NCBI GenBank assembly: GCA_965240325.2
Contig: OZ251253.1
Coordinates: 864,233 to 928,232 of the forward strand
DNA: 64,000 nt
Source of the DNA: Rebecca billardiae RCC1528
Taxonomy: Eukaryota; Haptophyta
Reading direction: 5' to 3'
The translations under genes were made by a program, and so were the position numbers. Positions 10,970 through 20,108 of this stretch are shown in pieces; position 1 is the first letter of the stretch; every line of letters begins with the position of its first letter. The notes below the pieces were generated by a model. That model saw nothing but the letters and a program-made list of their open reading frames with translations, did no database searches and was not told the DNA's origin.

Positions 10970-11662
10970 CTAGGCGGACGTGTCGCGGTTGACGTAGGCG
11001 TACACCGTGTCCGACACCTGCTCGAGCAGCCAGCCGTACCCGTGCGAGCAGCAGTACCCCGAGCTGAAGGTGGCGTGCTGCAGCGGCAGCGTGAACGAGT
11101 GCGACCACACGGGCAGCGACGCGTAGCACTGGCTGGACGAGCTGATCTGGCCGGAGAAGTCGGCGAGGCAGCTGATCTGCGCCTCCCTCTGGATGTCGAT
11201 GCCCGAGACGCACGCCTGCAGGCACAGCCGCGCGCCCATCGGCAGCTTCATGTCCGCGGGCACGCCGGGCGGGTTGTGCCGTCCGCGGTACGCGCGCGAC
11301 GTCCAGTACGCGACCGCGCCGTTGGGGCAGTCGAACTGGTCGCCGCCCACCGCGGGGCACTTGTTCGAGAACTGGCCCGAGACGAAGCGCGCGTCCTCCT
11401 CGTCGAAGGGCTCGTCGTTCTCCTCCTGCTCCGCCCCGAGCTGAAGCGCCGCGCACGTCTCGGGGCAGCGCGCGGCCGTGCGCGCCAAGCGGCCGCATTC
11501 GTCGAGGCTGAGCGAGCGGCAGCGGCGGGACTCGGCCTTCGCGTCGGCCGGCGCGAGGCCCTCGGGCAGGAGCGTGAGGGTGAGCAGCACGCCGGCGCCG
11601 CAGCCCACGAGCAGCACGCCGGCGAGCGCGAGCGCGCGGCGAGGCCGGGCGCTGTCCGTCAT
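10970..11662 (-). CDS. type II membrane or secreted Cys-rich protein, unknown function
   Basis: The protein has 230 residues and a single exon, with ATG at 11,660-11,662. A short basic N-terminus precedes one strong hydrophobic segment (residues 10-32), which fits a signal anchor or uncleaved signal peptide. The remaining 195 residues contain many cysteines and aromatic residues (for example SNKCPAVGGDQFDCPNGAVA, YCCSHGYGWLLEQ) with an acidic patch near 78-92, suggesting a disulfide-bonded lumenal or extracellular domain. I do not recognise the family. It is divergent from the proline-rich membrane protein at 11,890, 227 bp away. Codon use resembles its neighbours, so the gene is probably real. 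Confidence 0.65.
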   Translation of the reverse strand: MTDSARPRRALALAGVLLVGCGAGVLLTLTLLPEGLAPADAKAESRRCRSLSLDECGRLARTAARCPETCAALQLGAEQEENDEPFDEEDARFVSGQFSNKCPAVGGDQFDCPNGAVAYWTSRAYRGRHNPPGVPADMKLPMGARLCLQACVSGIDIQREAQISCLADFSGQISSSSQCYASLPVWSHSFTLPLQHATFSSGYCCSHGYGWLLEQVSDTVYAYVNRDTSA

Positions 11663-11889
11663 CGGGTCGGAGGTTGGGCGGCCTCCGATCTGGGCTCTGG
11701 CGACGAGCGAGCGCGGGCCGCGGGGCGCTCACGTCGCTTCGATTCTGTCAGGAGAAATCGCGGCCAATCAGAAGGGCCTCCGCCCGAAACCTGAGACACG
11801 AAGCAAGGGAAGAGCGCGGAAAAGCGAGCACTTCCGGCGTGAATCTCGGAGCTCGGAGCTCGGATGACGCCATCAGTCCGTCACGCGTG
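11663..11889. promoter_or_regulatory. shared divergent promoter region
   Basis: 227 bp lie between the start codons of the two divergent small membrane protein genes. GC content is somewhat lower than in the coding parts. No named motif is recognised. Confidence 0.4.
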
Positions 11890-12062
11890 ATGCCGCCCGC
11901 CCGCCTCCGCTCGCGGCTGTGGGTCTGCGCGGCGCTGCTCGCCGCGCTGCACGGCTCTGGCGCGGCGCCCAGCGCGCGCGCCCATGGGCGCCGGCTCCGC
12001 CGCCGGCGGAGTGAGCACCCGTCGCCCTCGCCGCCGCACCTGCCCCCGTCGGCAACGCCCGT

Positions 12063-12100
<38 letters not shown>

Positions 12101-12597
12101 AGTTCGAGGTGGACGAGCGCGACGATCCTCACGTCGAGGGCGTGCGGCCTGGCGTCGGGCTGCTCGCAGCGCGAGCCTTCCGCTCGCTCCGCCCGCCGCC
12201 CGACGGGCTGCAGCTCGGCGCCTCGCCCGGCGCCGGCACGCGCGGCGGCGGCGGCGCGGCGCGCGCCCGCTGGACGCGCGCGCTGCAGGGCGCGCTCGGC
12301 GTGCTCGCCCTCATCGTCGTGGCGCTCTGGCTCGTCTTCCGGCGCAGCGAGCGGCGCATCCGGGCGCCCGCGGACGGCGACGACTCGGAGGCCGGCGACC
12401 TCCAGGGCCTCGACGACGGCGGGCCGCCTGCGTCGGGGCCGCGCGCGATGCTCGTGCGCACGCTCACCGCGCCCGCGCGCCTCAACGGCGCGCTCGCGGC
12501 GCTGCGCGCGCTCGGCTCCAGCGCGCGCGGGGGCGCGCTGGCCAGCGCGGCGCGGCCGGCACCAGGCCGTGCGGCCAAAGGGGGGCAGCTCTTGTAG
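11890..12597 (+). CDS. single-pass membrane protein with poly-proline stretch, unknown function
   Basis: The protein has 235 residues. I chose the ATG at 11,890 because a signal peptide follows at once (residues 8-26, LRSRLWVCAALLAALHGSGA); the frame is open upstream but lacks signal-like sequence. An Arg-rich segment and a poly-Pro run (about 59-70, encoded by CCG repeats) lead to a short acidic part, and one transmembrane helix lies at about 134-151 (ALGVLALIVVALWLVF) followed by RRSERR. This predicts a type I topology with a cytosolic tail of about 85 residues. No family is recognised. The gene is real by codon pattern and topology; function is unknown. Confidence 0.6.
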
Positions 12598-12888
12598 CAG
12601 GGTCCTCCTGTGGCTCGCGACCGTACGTAGTCTTTCTTACTACTACTACTACTACTACCGTAGTAGATACTGTAGTACAGCAGTAGTAGTACCGTAGTAG
12701 TACAGTCTGTACGTACGGTACAATAATAAAACGCACGTTCGAAGTGGACCCCTTCAAAATGTTCGCGAGGCTTCCGCCGGCCTCCGCCGCGGCGTTCGGC
12801 CGACGAGATTCTCGGCTGGGCGTCTCACGTCGGCAGCAGCCGAAGACCGTTCGCACGCCCGCGCGTCTCTTTCCACGTGCCGACACGA
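12598..12888. other. intergenic region with TAC/GTA repeats
   Basis: This contains a TAC/TAG-rich stretch at about 12,637-12,700, in which TACTAC and GTAGTA blocks can pair, and an AATAAAA at about 12,723. It probably covers the 3' end of the preceding gene and the promoter of the acyltransferase gene. Confidence 0.4.
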
Positions 12889-13796
12889 ATGGCGGACGAG
12901 GCGCACCTCGCGCCGCTCGACGGCGTGCGCGCGCTGACGACGCTCTCGCTCGTCGCGCTGCACGCCACGCTGCTCTGGTCCGGCCTCGTGCCGTGCGCCT
13001 CGGCCGAGTGGGCGCAGTTCCGCGCGCACCCGCTGTTTGGGCTCACGATGGGCGGCGGCTGCCAGGTGGACGTGTTCCTGCTGCTCTCGGGGCTGCTGCT
13101 CGGCCGCAAGCTGCGCGGCGGGCCGCCCGCCGAGGGCCTGCTCGCCGCGTCCGTGCGCCGCGCGTGCCGCCTCTGGCCCGCGCTGCTGCTGTGCATCTGC
13201 GCGGGCGAGCTGCTGGGCGACTCGTTCCCGCCGTACCGCGCGCACTACCCGCTCACGCTGCTCTTCTGGTGCAACAACGTGGACGTGAACGTGTACGGCT
13301 CGTTCAGCCTCTCGCAGAGCTGGTCCGTCTGCGCCGACTTCCAGGTCGGCCTCGCGCTCAGCGCGCTGCTGTGCGCGCTGCACGCGCGCGCGCCGTCCGC
13401 GCGCGCGTACGACCTGCGCGCGCGGCTCTGCCTGCTGGGCCTCTTCGCCGCGAGCTTCGGCGTGCGGTACGCGCTGTCCGAGGGGGGCGAGTACTCGCTG
13501 ATCGAGCTGGGCGAGGCCTCCAACTTTGCGCACACGCTGCCGCAGGACACGGCGGGCTGGCTGCGCGCGCGCTACGCGCACCCGTTTGACGACGCCAACA
13601 AGTGCGCGCTCGCGGCCGCGCCCACCGCGGGCGCGACCGAGCGCGCGGCCAAGGCGGCGGCGACGGCGGCGGCGGTCGAGCGCGGCGTGGGCAAGGTGGG
13701 GCTGTACATGAACCGGCTGTACATGCCCACGCACGCGCGCTTCGGCCCGATGGTGCTCGGCGCGCTCCTCGCCTTTGTGCTGCCGCACCCGGACCG

Positions 13797-13833
<37 letters not shown>

Positions 13834-14385
13834 AGCGGCGGCGCGCGCGCGGCCGCCGTGCGCGCGGCGCGCTACGCGACGCTCGGCTGGGCGGCGCTGA
13901 CGCTGTACGCGCTTTTCTGCCCGCCGCCGCCGTCGGACGAGCCCACGCCGCCGCTCGTGCACGTGCTCGTCACCGCGTGCCTGCGCAACCTCGCCGCGCT
14001 CGCGGTCGGCGCGGTGCTGAGCGCCGCGCTCGCGCGCCCCGGCAGCGCGTGGCGCTCCGAGTGGGCGGCGGCCGCGCTCGGCTGGAAGGGCTGGGCGCCC
14101 CTCGCGCGGCGCTCGTACGTGGTGAACATGGTGCACTTCCGGCTGCTCATGCACCTCGCGTACGAGCCGCGCTACGGCCTCGGCGCCGCGCTGCGCGCGC
14201 ACAGCGCGCGCGAGCACTGGGCGGGCGCGGCGTGCCTGTACGGCTGCGGGCTGGGCGGCAGCCTCGCGCTCGCGGCCGCGTTTGGCCGCTGGGCGGAGCC
14301 GCCGCTGCGGCGCGCGCTCGAGAAGGCGGCGCTCGGCGCGCTCGGGCTGTCGCGCCCGGCGGCGGGGGCCAAGAAGCTGCAGTGA
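12889..14385 (+). CDS. acyltransferase-3 family membrane protein
   Basis: The protein has 498 residues and a single exon. I chose the ATG at 12,889; a GTG four codons upstream is in frame but not a likely eukaryotic start. The N-terminus has the acyltransferase-3 hallmark LAPLDGVRALTTLSLVALH (7-25), with the conserved His at the end, then QVDVFLLLSGLLLGRKL and RRACRLWPALLL, matching the VDxFFxLSGFL and R-RIxPxL blocks. SQSWSVCADFQVGL matches the SWSLxxExQFY block. About ten hydrophobic segments follow. Members O-acylate sugars, lipids or other small molecules in membranes; eukaryotic NRF-6-type proteins share the fold. A Pro/Ala dipeptide stretch (about 13,798-13,833) sits in a loop. The substrate cannot be told. 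Confidence 0.75.
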
Positions 14386-15167
14386 GCGCGCAGCCCGCGC
14401 CCGCGCGCACCCTTCTAAGCCTGGCGCCGCCGCCGCGTGCGGCTCCTGCTGCTCGCCATCGCCGATCGCGGCTTCGCGCTTCGGACCGCGTGTATGTGAG
14501 TGTACGTATAGTGCGCCGCATGATGATGATGGCGTCTGCCAATATACTATATATGTTTCATCGTCAAGACGACGGTTCACGGTCAGTTTGATGTGAGTTA
14601 GAGTGTCAGTCTATCTGAGTGCCACAGGCGCGCACGGTGTGAGTGTGTCGGTGTGCGACGGTGGGTCGTCACAACTCACATTAAGATTAACTCCCGGTCA
14701 CGGTGCCATCAGTCGATCATCACGTAGTACTATGAGTCGTCGTCGTCGGACTCGGTGGCCCGCGCGGACGGAATATGCTGCGCTCAGTCGTCACTATTGT
14801 CATCATGTGCACAGTGACACGGTCACGGTGTGCGCCACTGCGCCACTGTCCCACTGTATGTGCGTCGTCGCGTCGTCCGAGCCCACCGCCGGCGGCGGCG
14901 GATTAATTATAATCGACAGAGTGGCGGCGTCCGATCACTCGGGCACCGCAGTGACCGCCGTATTATTATTATACTTATCAATGCCCACCGTGATGGCGGC
15001 AGTCATCTCCGCTCTTCCTGTTTTCCTCCACGATCCGGTCGCGCTGTCTGACGCCGCATGATAAGTCGTCATCAGCATAAATAAGAGCGCCCGCCCTGCG
15101 GCGCTCAGCACTGTGGCTGTCGCCTGAGAGTGACAGAGCCGAGCGTGCCAACCAATTGATGCGCGCG
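14386..15167. other. convergent intergenic region
   Basis: No gene is recognised. GC content falls sharply relative to flanking genes, with ATATACTATATATG near 14,540 and TATTATTATTATA near 14,960. It lies between the 3' ends of the acyltransferase gene (plus) and the small membrane protein gene (minus). Confidence 0.5.
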
Positions 15168-15536
15168 TTACACGCGCGCCGAGCGCATCTCTTTGAGCTT
15201 GGCCTCCAGCTGCTCGTTCGTGATGGTGTGCCCACCCCCACCACACACGAAGCCAGTCTCCGTACGGCGCCACTCCCATCCGGCGTCGCACTTTGACATC
15301 TCCTTCATGACGATCATGGCTTCACGCTCCGGGGAGCCCTCGGGTGGATCCTTGATCACAGTGCCGGGGGGTGCGTCGAAGAGCTTCTTCATCTCGCGTG
15401 CGGCCGCTTGGTTCGTACCGCCAAACAGTTTCATGAACAGAGCCACGGAGCAGAAGATCAGGATGCCCACACCGGTGACGAGGCCAAGCGCGAGCCCGGC
15501 GATCTCGCCGCCAGTCCAGCGATCATCCGACGAACT
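15168..15536 (-). CDS. small single-pass membrane protein, last exon, 5' end unresolved
   Basis: The exon encodes about 122 residues to TAA at 15,168. It has one strong transmembrane helix (IAGLALGLVTGVGILIFCSV and onward), then a charged region with REMKKLFDAPPG, GSPEREAMIVMKEM and a Cys-containing GWEWRRTETGFVC. The open frame continues upstream to about 15,581 without an ATG, and that stretch is a pyrimidine-rich tract ending in CAG with a CTGAC branch-like motif before it. I therefore read 15,537 onward as intron and the true start as lying in an upstream exon I could not place. GC content is lower than in neighbouring genes. The family is not recognised. Confidence 0.5.
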   Translation of the reverse strand, partial: SSSDDRWTGGEIAGLALGLVTGVGILIFCSVALFMKLFGGTNQAAAREMKKLFDAPPGTVIKDPPEGSPEREAMIVMKEMSKCDAGWEWRRTETGFVCGGGGHTITNEQLEAKLKEMRSARV

Positions 15537-16702
15537 CTGCAGGCGCAGCGCAGCAGAGGAGAGCAGCAGGCGGAGGAGCACAGAATCGCGTCAGCCGAGC
15601 GCAGAGAGCTGTCGCGCACGTGCATCACCAGCGGCTCGGGGGCTCGCTAGCTCGCCGGCGGACCATGATTGCGCGAGATGCACGAGAGAGGTGTTTGGCC
15701 AGGGTCGTGTCGCGTCTGACTCGTCAAAGCGAGAATATCCGCGCCCTTTGAAGTGTGGGCGATCAATTTTTTTCGACGAAAGTTGGTGTCGTCGTCGTCG
15801 GCTCGTCGCTCATCCTCGCGCATTTATTGATATGAGCTCACTCTATGATGCGTCATGCGTCTCTTTTATTCTTAGAAAACTACTACTATCATAGTACCAT
15901 CATCATGGTACTATGGCGACATGTACAGCTAATCACGTCGTTGGCGGCAGAGTCGATGCTTGCACCGCGGAATGGCTTGAGCGCGGCCTTGATCTGATGG
16001 AGCGCGATCCGCCTGCGGCTTGCGGCGTGAGTGACGGTGCATGGAGGTGGGGCACCAGACCCGAGTATGCGGGTGAGTCGGGAGTGCTCATGCACAGCCG
16101 AGGCTCTCGCTGCGCACCCACGCCTCATCTGCGCGCTCGGCTTTTGCAGGCAGCTGCTCATCATCACCAACACGCGCACAAACGAGCAGATGGCGCTGGG
16201 CGAGGTCGATTGGTGCGTCATATCATATATTCGGCAACGACCAGGGCCCAGTCTTGTGCCGCCGCTCGTGCTACCTTCGACGACCACCTCTGGCTCGGTC
16301 GCGCGCACGAGGCTGCTCGCGGCCAAATGGCGTGCCGTGTGACCGTCAAGCTGTACCGTGCGCACTCGAAGTCGAACGTCGGCGTGGGCTCGCATGCGAG
16401 GGCCCAACGGTGCGGCGCGTCGATGAAGCATGCTCCGGATACGCTTTGGTGCCCTTCCCGACGCGCACGAGCCGCTCGAAGGCGCGGAAGGGCGCCCAAA
16501 CGAGGCATCAACCGCCGATGCCGATGCCGATGGCCGCGATGGCCGATGAATATGATGCCGATGGCGCGGTCAAAATCAAATCCGACGCAGTCAATCTGAG
16601 CAGAAATTGCTGACAGTGCGCTCTATATATATCATCCGAGTCAGATGAAAGGCGGTTTGCACGTGTATGCATCATGCTCATCGTAGTCGCCGTCATCGTC
16701 CA
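15537..16702. other. intergenic region, no confident gene
   Basis: This probably contains the missing 5' exon and promoter of the gene at 15,168 and the 3' UTR of the methyltransferase. A possible open stretch starts at 15,913 with a good donor (GGTGAGT, 16,073) and acceptor (TTTTGCAG, 16,149), but the joined frames do not make a recognisable protein. Confidence 0.4.
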
Positions 16703-17743
16703 TCAGCGAGCAGCACCATCCGTGTCGGAGCAGGCTTCATCGTCGTCAGACGCCGACGAATCCGTCTCGTCCGAGTCCCGGTGGCAGCCCTCGGCTGCCG
16801 TGTCGCGCAGCACTAGCAGGCTGCTGCCGCCGACGACACCGCCGTCGCACGCCTCGTCGTCCGCCCAGCCCTCCGGCGGCACGCGCGCGGACGGGCCGAA
16901 CGCGGCGGCGAGCGCGCGCGCCACGCGCTCGTCCCGCGCGCTAAGCACCGTGGTCGAGTGCCGCACGTTGCACCATGGCTCGTCGAGCCGGCACAGCTGG
17001 CGGCGCGCCAGCGCCGCGAGCTCGGCCACGGCCCAGCCGCCCACGCGCGCGGGCAGCGGCGCGCCCGCGCCGCCGCCGCCCCAGGTGCGCTCGGCGTCGC
17101 CGCAGATGCCGCGGCCGGCCTCGCCGACGAGCACGCACGCGTGCACGCTGGGGCACGCGCGCACCGCGGCGCACCAGTCCTGCCCCAGCGGCATCCAGCA
17201 CACGAGCGCCACGTCGGGCGCGCACGCGGCCAGCGCGGCCTCGCAGCGCGCGCGCAGCACCGGGAACGCGGCGGCCGCGGGCAGCGCGGGGCAGCACGGC
17301 AGCGGGGACGCGTCCGACGCGATGAGCAGCACGCCGCTCTCGGGCTCGCCCCGCGCCGCCGCCGCGCGCGCGAGCTGCGCGCGCAGCAGGTGCGCCAGCC
17401 GGCCGCTGCCCGCGCCCAGCTCGAGCACGCGCAGCGCGCGCGCCGGCAGCAGCGGCAGCAGCGCGGCGCGCAGCGCGAGCAGCAGCGCGGCGAGCAGGCG
17501 CACGTGCTCGGCCGTGTGCACCTCGTAGAGCGGGTAGCCGCCGTTCGTCGCGCCGCGCGTGTACCGCGCCCACGCCGCGCACTGCGCGCACGCGCAGCGC
17601 ACCTCGCCGCGCGCGCCGGGCGCGGGCGCGTGCGCCTCCGGCCGCGCGGCCGCAAAGAGGCCGAACGCGGCCTCGAGCTCAGCGAGCGGCGGCGCGTGCG
17701 CGGGGCCGTGCAGCGCCGAGCGGGCGCGCGCGCGCGTGAGCAT
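16703..17743 (-). CDS. putative SAM-dependent methyltransferase
   Basis: The protein has 346 residues and a single exon, with ATG at 17,741-17,743. Residues 106-114 (VLELGAGSG, followed by RLAHLL) are a clear motif I of class I methyltransferases, binding S-adenosylmethionine. LLIASDASPLP fits motif II with an acidic residue, and PDVALVCWMPLGQDW fits the region after the motif IV strand. The N-terminal CACAQC pair and the acidic Ser-rich C-terminus (last about 30 residues) lie outside the core. No substrate-specific motif is recognised. It could be a small-molecule or protein methyltransferase, or a member that has lost activity. Confidence 0.6.
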   Translation of the reverse strand: MLTRARARSALHGPAHAPPLAELEAAFGLFAAARPEAHAPAPGARGEVRCACAQCAAWARYTRGATNGGYPLYEVHTAEHVRLLAALLLALRAALLPLLPARALRVLELGAGSGRLAHLLRAQLARAAAARGEPESGVLLIASDASPLPCCPALPAAAAFPVLRARCEAALAACAPDVALVCWMPLGQDWCAAVRACPSVHACVLVGEAGRGICGDAERTWGGGGAGAPLPARVGGWAVAELAALARRQLCRLDEPWCNVRHSTTVLSARDERVARALAAAFGPSARVPPEGWADDEACDGGVVGGSSLLVLRDTAAEGCHRDSDETDSSASDDDEACSDTDGAAR

Positions 17744-18563
17744 GGGCCGCCTGTGCGAGCGGCGGCGGCGGCGGCGGCGGCGCGCGCGCGTGAGCGCGCG
17801 GGGCGCGGCGCGCGCTCGGGCGGCGCGGCGCGGCGCGTCGCGCGTGTGCGCCGCGTCGCCAGAGCGCGCGCCACGGGGAGGCGGCGCTCATAATTGCGGC
17901 GGGGGTCGATCTGGCCATCAATACCGGGACCGAATGGCCATGGGCGGGGCCACCGTTCAGGAAAAAAAATGGCGGGCACGCGCGCGCGAAAAGGGCGCGC
18001 GCGCGCGCGCACCATGACGTACGTGCTTGCGTCCGGGCGCGGCTCGCCGGCGTCCGGACGCACTCGCAGTCGCGACGTCGCTCGGGAGACGCCGAGCTTG
18101 ATTGGCCGGGCGGAGGCTGATTGATGAACAACTGCTGATTCCGAGACTACGCCCCGCACGGTCAATTCGAGTCCGCCGCGACGGCCGCGCCACGGACGGG
18201 CGAGGCGTGCGGCACGCCGCGTCGGTGAGCTAGCAGAGTGCCGTCAGCAGCATGCACACTCGCCCGCCGCCCCAAAGCGGCTGTCAGAGCATTCTCAGTC
18301 CGATGAACGTCGCGCCGTCGTCATCTCACTCGACCCGGCCCGCGTCAATGATCTGAATCAGAGGGCCACGCGCCCGGCCCGAGACGGCAGCCCCGCAGGC
18401 CGCTCGTCCGCGCCGGGCATGTCTCGGCGGCTCGGCCACGGGCTCGCCCTGAGCTCGCGTGCCTCGCCCCCGACGGATCGGCGTCGCGCGCGCGACGAGC
18501 ACCCGCCGGCAGGCCGCGCCGGCCGGGCTCGCGCGCACGCGCCCCGCGCCCGCCGCGCGCCGC
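17744..18563. other. intergenic region
   Basis: No gene is seen. It holds the promoter side of the methyltransferase gene and the 3' side of the small plastid protein gene, both on the minus strand. There is a GGC run near 17,761-17,780 and a CG-dinucleotide run near 17,995-18,010. Confidence 0.45.
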
Positions 18564-18923
18564 TCACTTGCCGTTCTTCTGCTGCACGTAGCACGCGACG
18601 TGGAGGAAGAAGGAGTAGATCGAGAGGAACGCGCCGAGGATGAGCAGCGGGCTCGTCTCCTCCAGCGTGTTGAAGTTGTTCGAGATGCCCGCGAGCGTCG
18701 TGCCCGTGCCGAGGCAGGCCAGCGAGCTGATCGCGTACACGTTCGACGAGACCTTGGCGCCGATGCCAAGGGTCTCGGACGACGGGTACTTGTACTCCGC
18801 CATGCTGAGCGCCTGGCGCGCCGCCACCGCCGAGCGCGCGGCCAGCGGCCGGCCCGCAGGCGCGTACGCAGACGCCGTGGCCGCGAGGACCGAGAGCGCG
18901 ACGAGCGTGCGGAAGGCCGACAT
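18564..18923 (-). CDS. small plastid-targeted membrane protein, unknown function
   Basis: The protein has 119 residues and a single exon, with ATG at 18,921-18,923. The N-terminus is a textbook bipartite presequence: a signal peptide (residues 5-19, RTLVALSVLAATASA) ending just before YAPAG, then an Arg/Ala-rich transit peptide without acidic residues, and a likely second cleavage near ALSM/AEYKYPS (about 41). This is the pattern of proteins imported into complex red plastids, where an aromatic residue follows the signal-peptide cleavage. The mature part (about 79 residues) has two hydrophobic helices, about 58-80 and 92-113. The family is not recognised. Codon use is less extreme in GC, as expected for a highly expressed gene. 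The targeting inference is strong; function is open. Confidence 0.7.
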   Translation of the reverse strand: MSAFRTLVALSVLAATASAYAPAGRPLAARSAVAARQALSMAEYKYPSSETLGIGAKVSSNVYAISSLACLGTGTTLAGISNNFNTLEETSPLLILGAFLSIYSFFLHVACYVQQKNGK

Positions 18924-20108
18924 GGTGCTACTCACGCGAGCAGCGGTTTTTACGCGGCCGCTAATTTGCGCCGGTCCGGGAGACGCGCCCGTGCGTCCGG
19001 GAAACGCCCTGCCGCTCTTCTGATTTCTCTGTTGTTGGCTTTTTAAGTTGTTCGCATTTTCTCGCCGGCGTGGATCGACTCGTCCAAGGCGGCTGCGCGC
19101 GCGACGGCGCCCTGCTGGTGGCGCCACGTGGGGGAGGGGGGGGGGGGCACGCTCGAGCGAATAACACCTGCCGTGCGCCGCCACCGCGGGCCATCCGCCG
19201 CCCCGCCAGATCCTGAGGCCGAGCTCGTCGGCTCCGCGGCTCCGCCGGGCGGCGGGCGGCCCCTTCAGCGCGCGGTACTCGCGGTTTGGCGAGGCGCGCG
19301 CGGCGGCTCGTCGGACGAGCGGGCGATCGCGACCACCAGGCTGCCGTCACCCATCCGCGCCCGATGGGCGCTCGCGTCGGCGGGCGGCACTGTCGCAGCT
19401 CCCGCCGCACGGCCCAGCGCGCGTCGCCGCGCCATCCAGCTGCCGGCCGCCTGCCGCGACGCACGCGGTGCGGTCGCTCTCGACAGCGCGCATGCACGCG
19501 ACCGCGCCGTACCAGCCCGCCCACCGCGCCCGTGGGCCGTGGCGGTGGCGCCCGAATTCGTTCACCGAGCCGGGCGGCGGCCAGCCGGACGGGCGCGCGC
19601 GGCGCCAAGCAAGCCGTGCGAGGGAGCGCGCGTCCACGCTCGGCGTCGAGAGCGTGCAGCCCTGCGCCGTCCGCCGACTCCGCACCGGCCCCCGCACCTC
19701 CTGCCCGTCCCGCCTTGCCAGTCGCGCGCTCCGCGCGGCAAGCACGGCGCGCCGCGCGAGCGCGCGACTGGCGGAGGCAGCCGGGGTGGGAGAACCGAGG
19801 CGGCGTGGGCAGCGACGGGGCGCGCATGTGCGGCGTGGGGCTCGCGCTCCGCCCCGTCGGAGCCCCAACCCGCTCGCCGCGGCGGTGCTCACGAGCACAC
19901 GCGCTGCGCGCGCGGCCGGCGGCCATCGCCGGCCGGGGGTCGGTGGACGGTGGTCCGGGCCGCGACGGCCGCTGTTCGGCAACAGACTCTTTCCGCTGCG
20001 CGCTGCGCGTCGGCCAATGATCATGAGGCGCCAGCGAGTCTCTCGCCGCCGCCGCCGCCAGCAGACACGCACTGCCGCGAGCAGCCCCTGGCCTCGAGCT
20101 GTGGGGGC
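18924..20108. other. divergent intergenic region
   Basis: 1.2 kb separate the starts of the plastid protein gene (minus) and the BTB-ankyrin-FYVE gene (plus). Long open frames occur on both strands only because GC content is high; they contain no recognisable domain. There is a G run of ten or more at about 19,136-19,147. Confidence 0.5.

Noticed and set aside
15537-15581. Signal peptide reading LLRLLLSSAALRLQ at the start of the small membrane protein
   Set aside because: It has no ATG, and the DNA is a pyrimidine tract ending in CAG, better explained as an intron end.
15913-16342. Possible two-exon gene with good donor and acceptor
   Set aside because: The joined reading frames do not agree with the better-looking peptide (QLLIITNTRTNEQMALGEVD), and no family is recognised.
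19128-20108. N-terminal extension of the BTB-ankyrin-FYVE gene
   Set aside because: The frame is open but without domain or plausible ATG; at this GC content such runs are common, and the opposite strand is open too.
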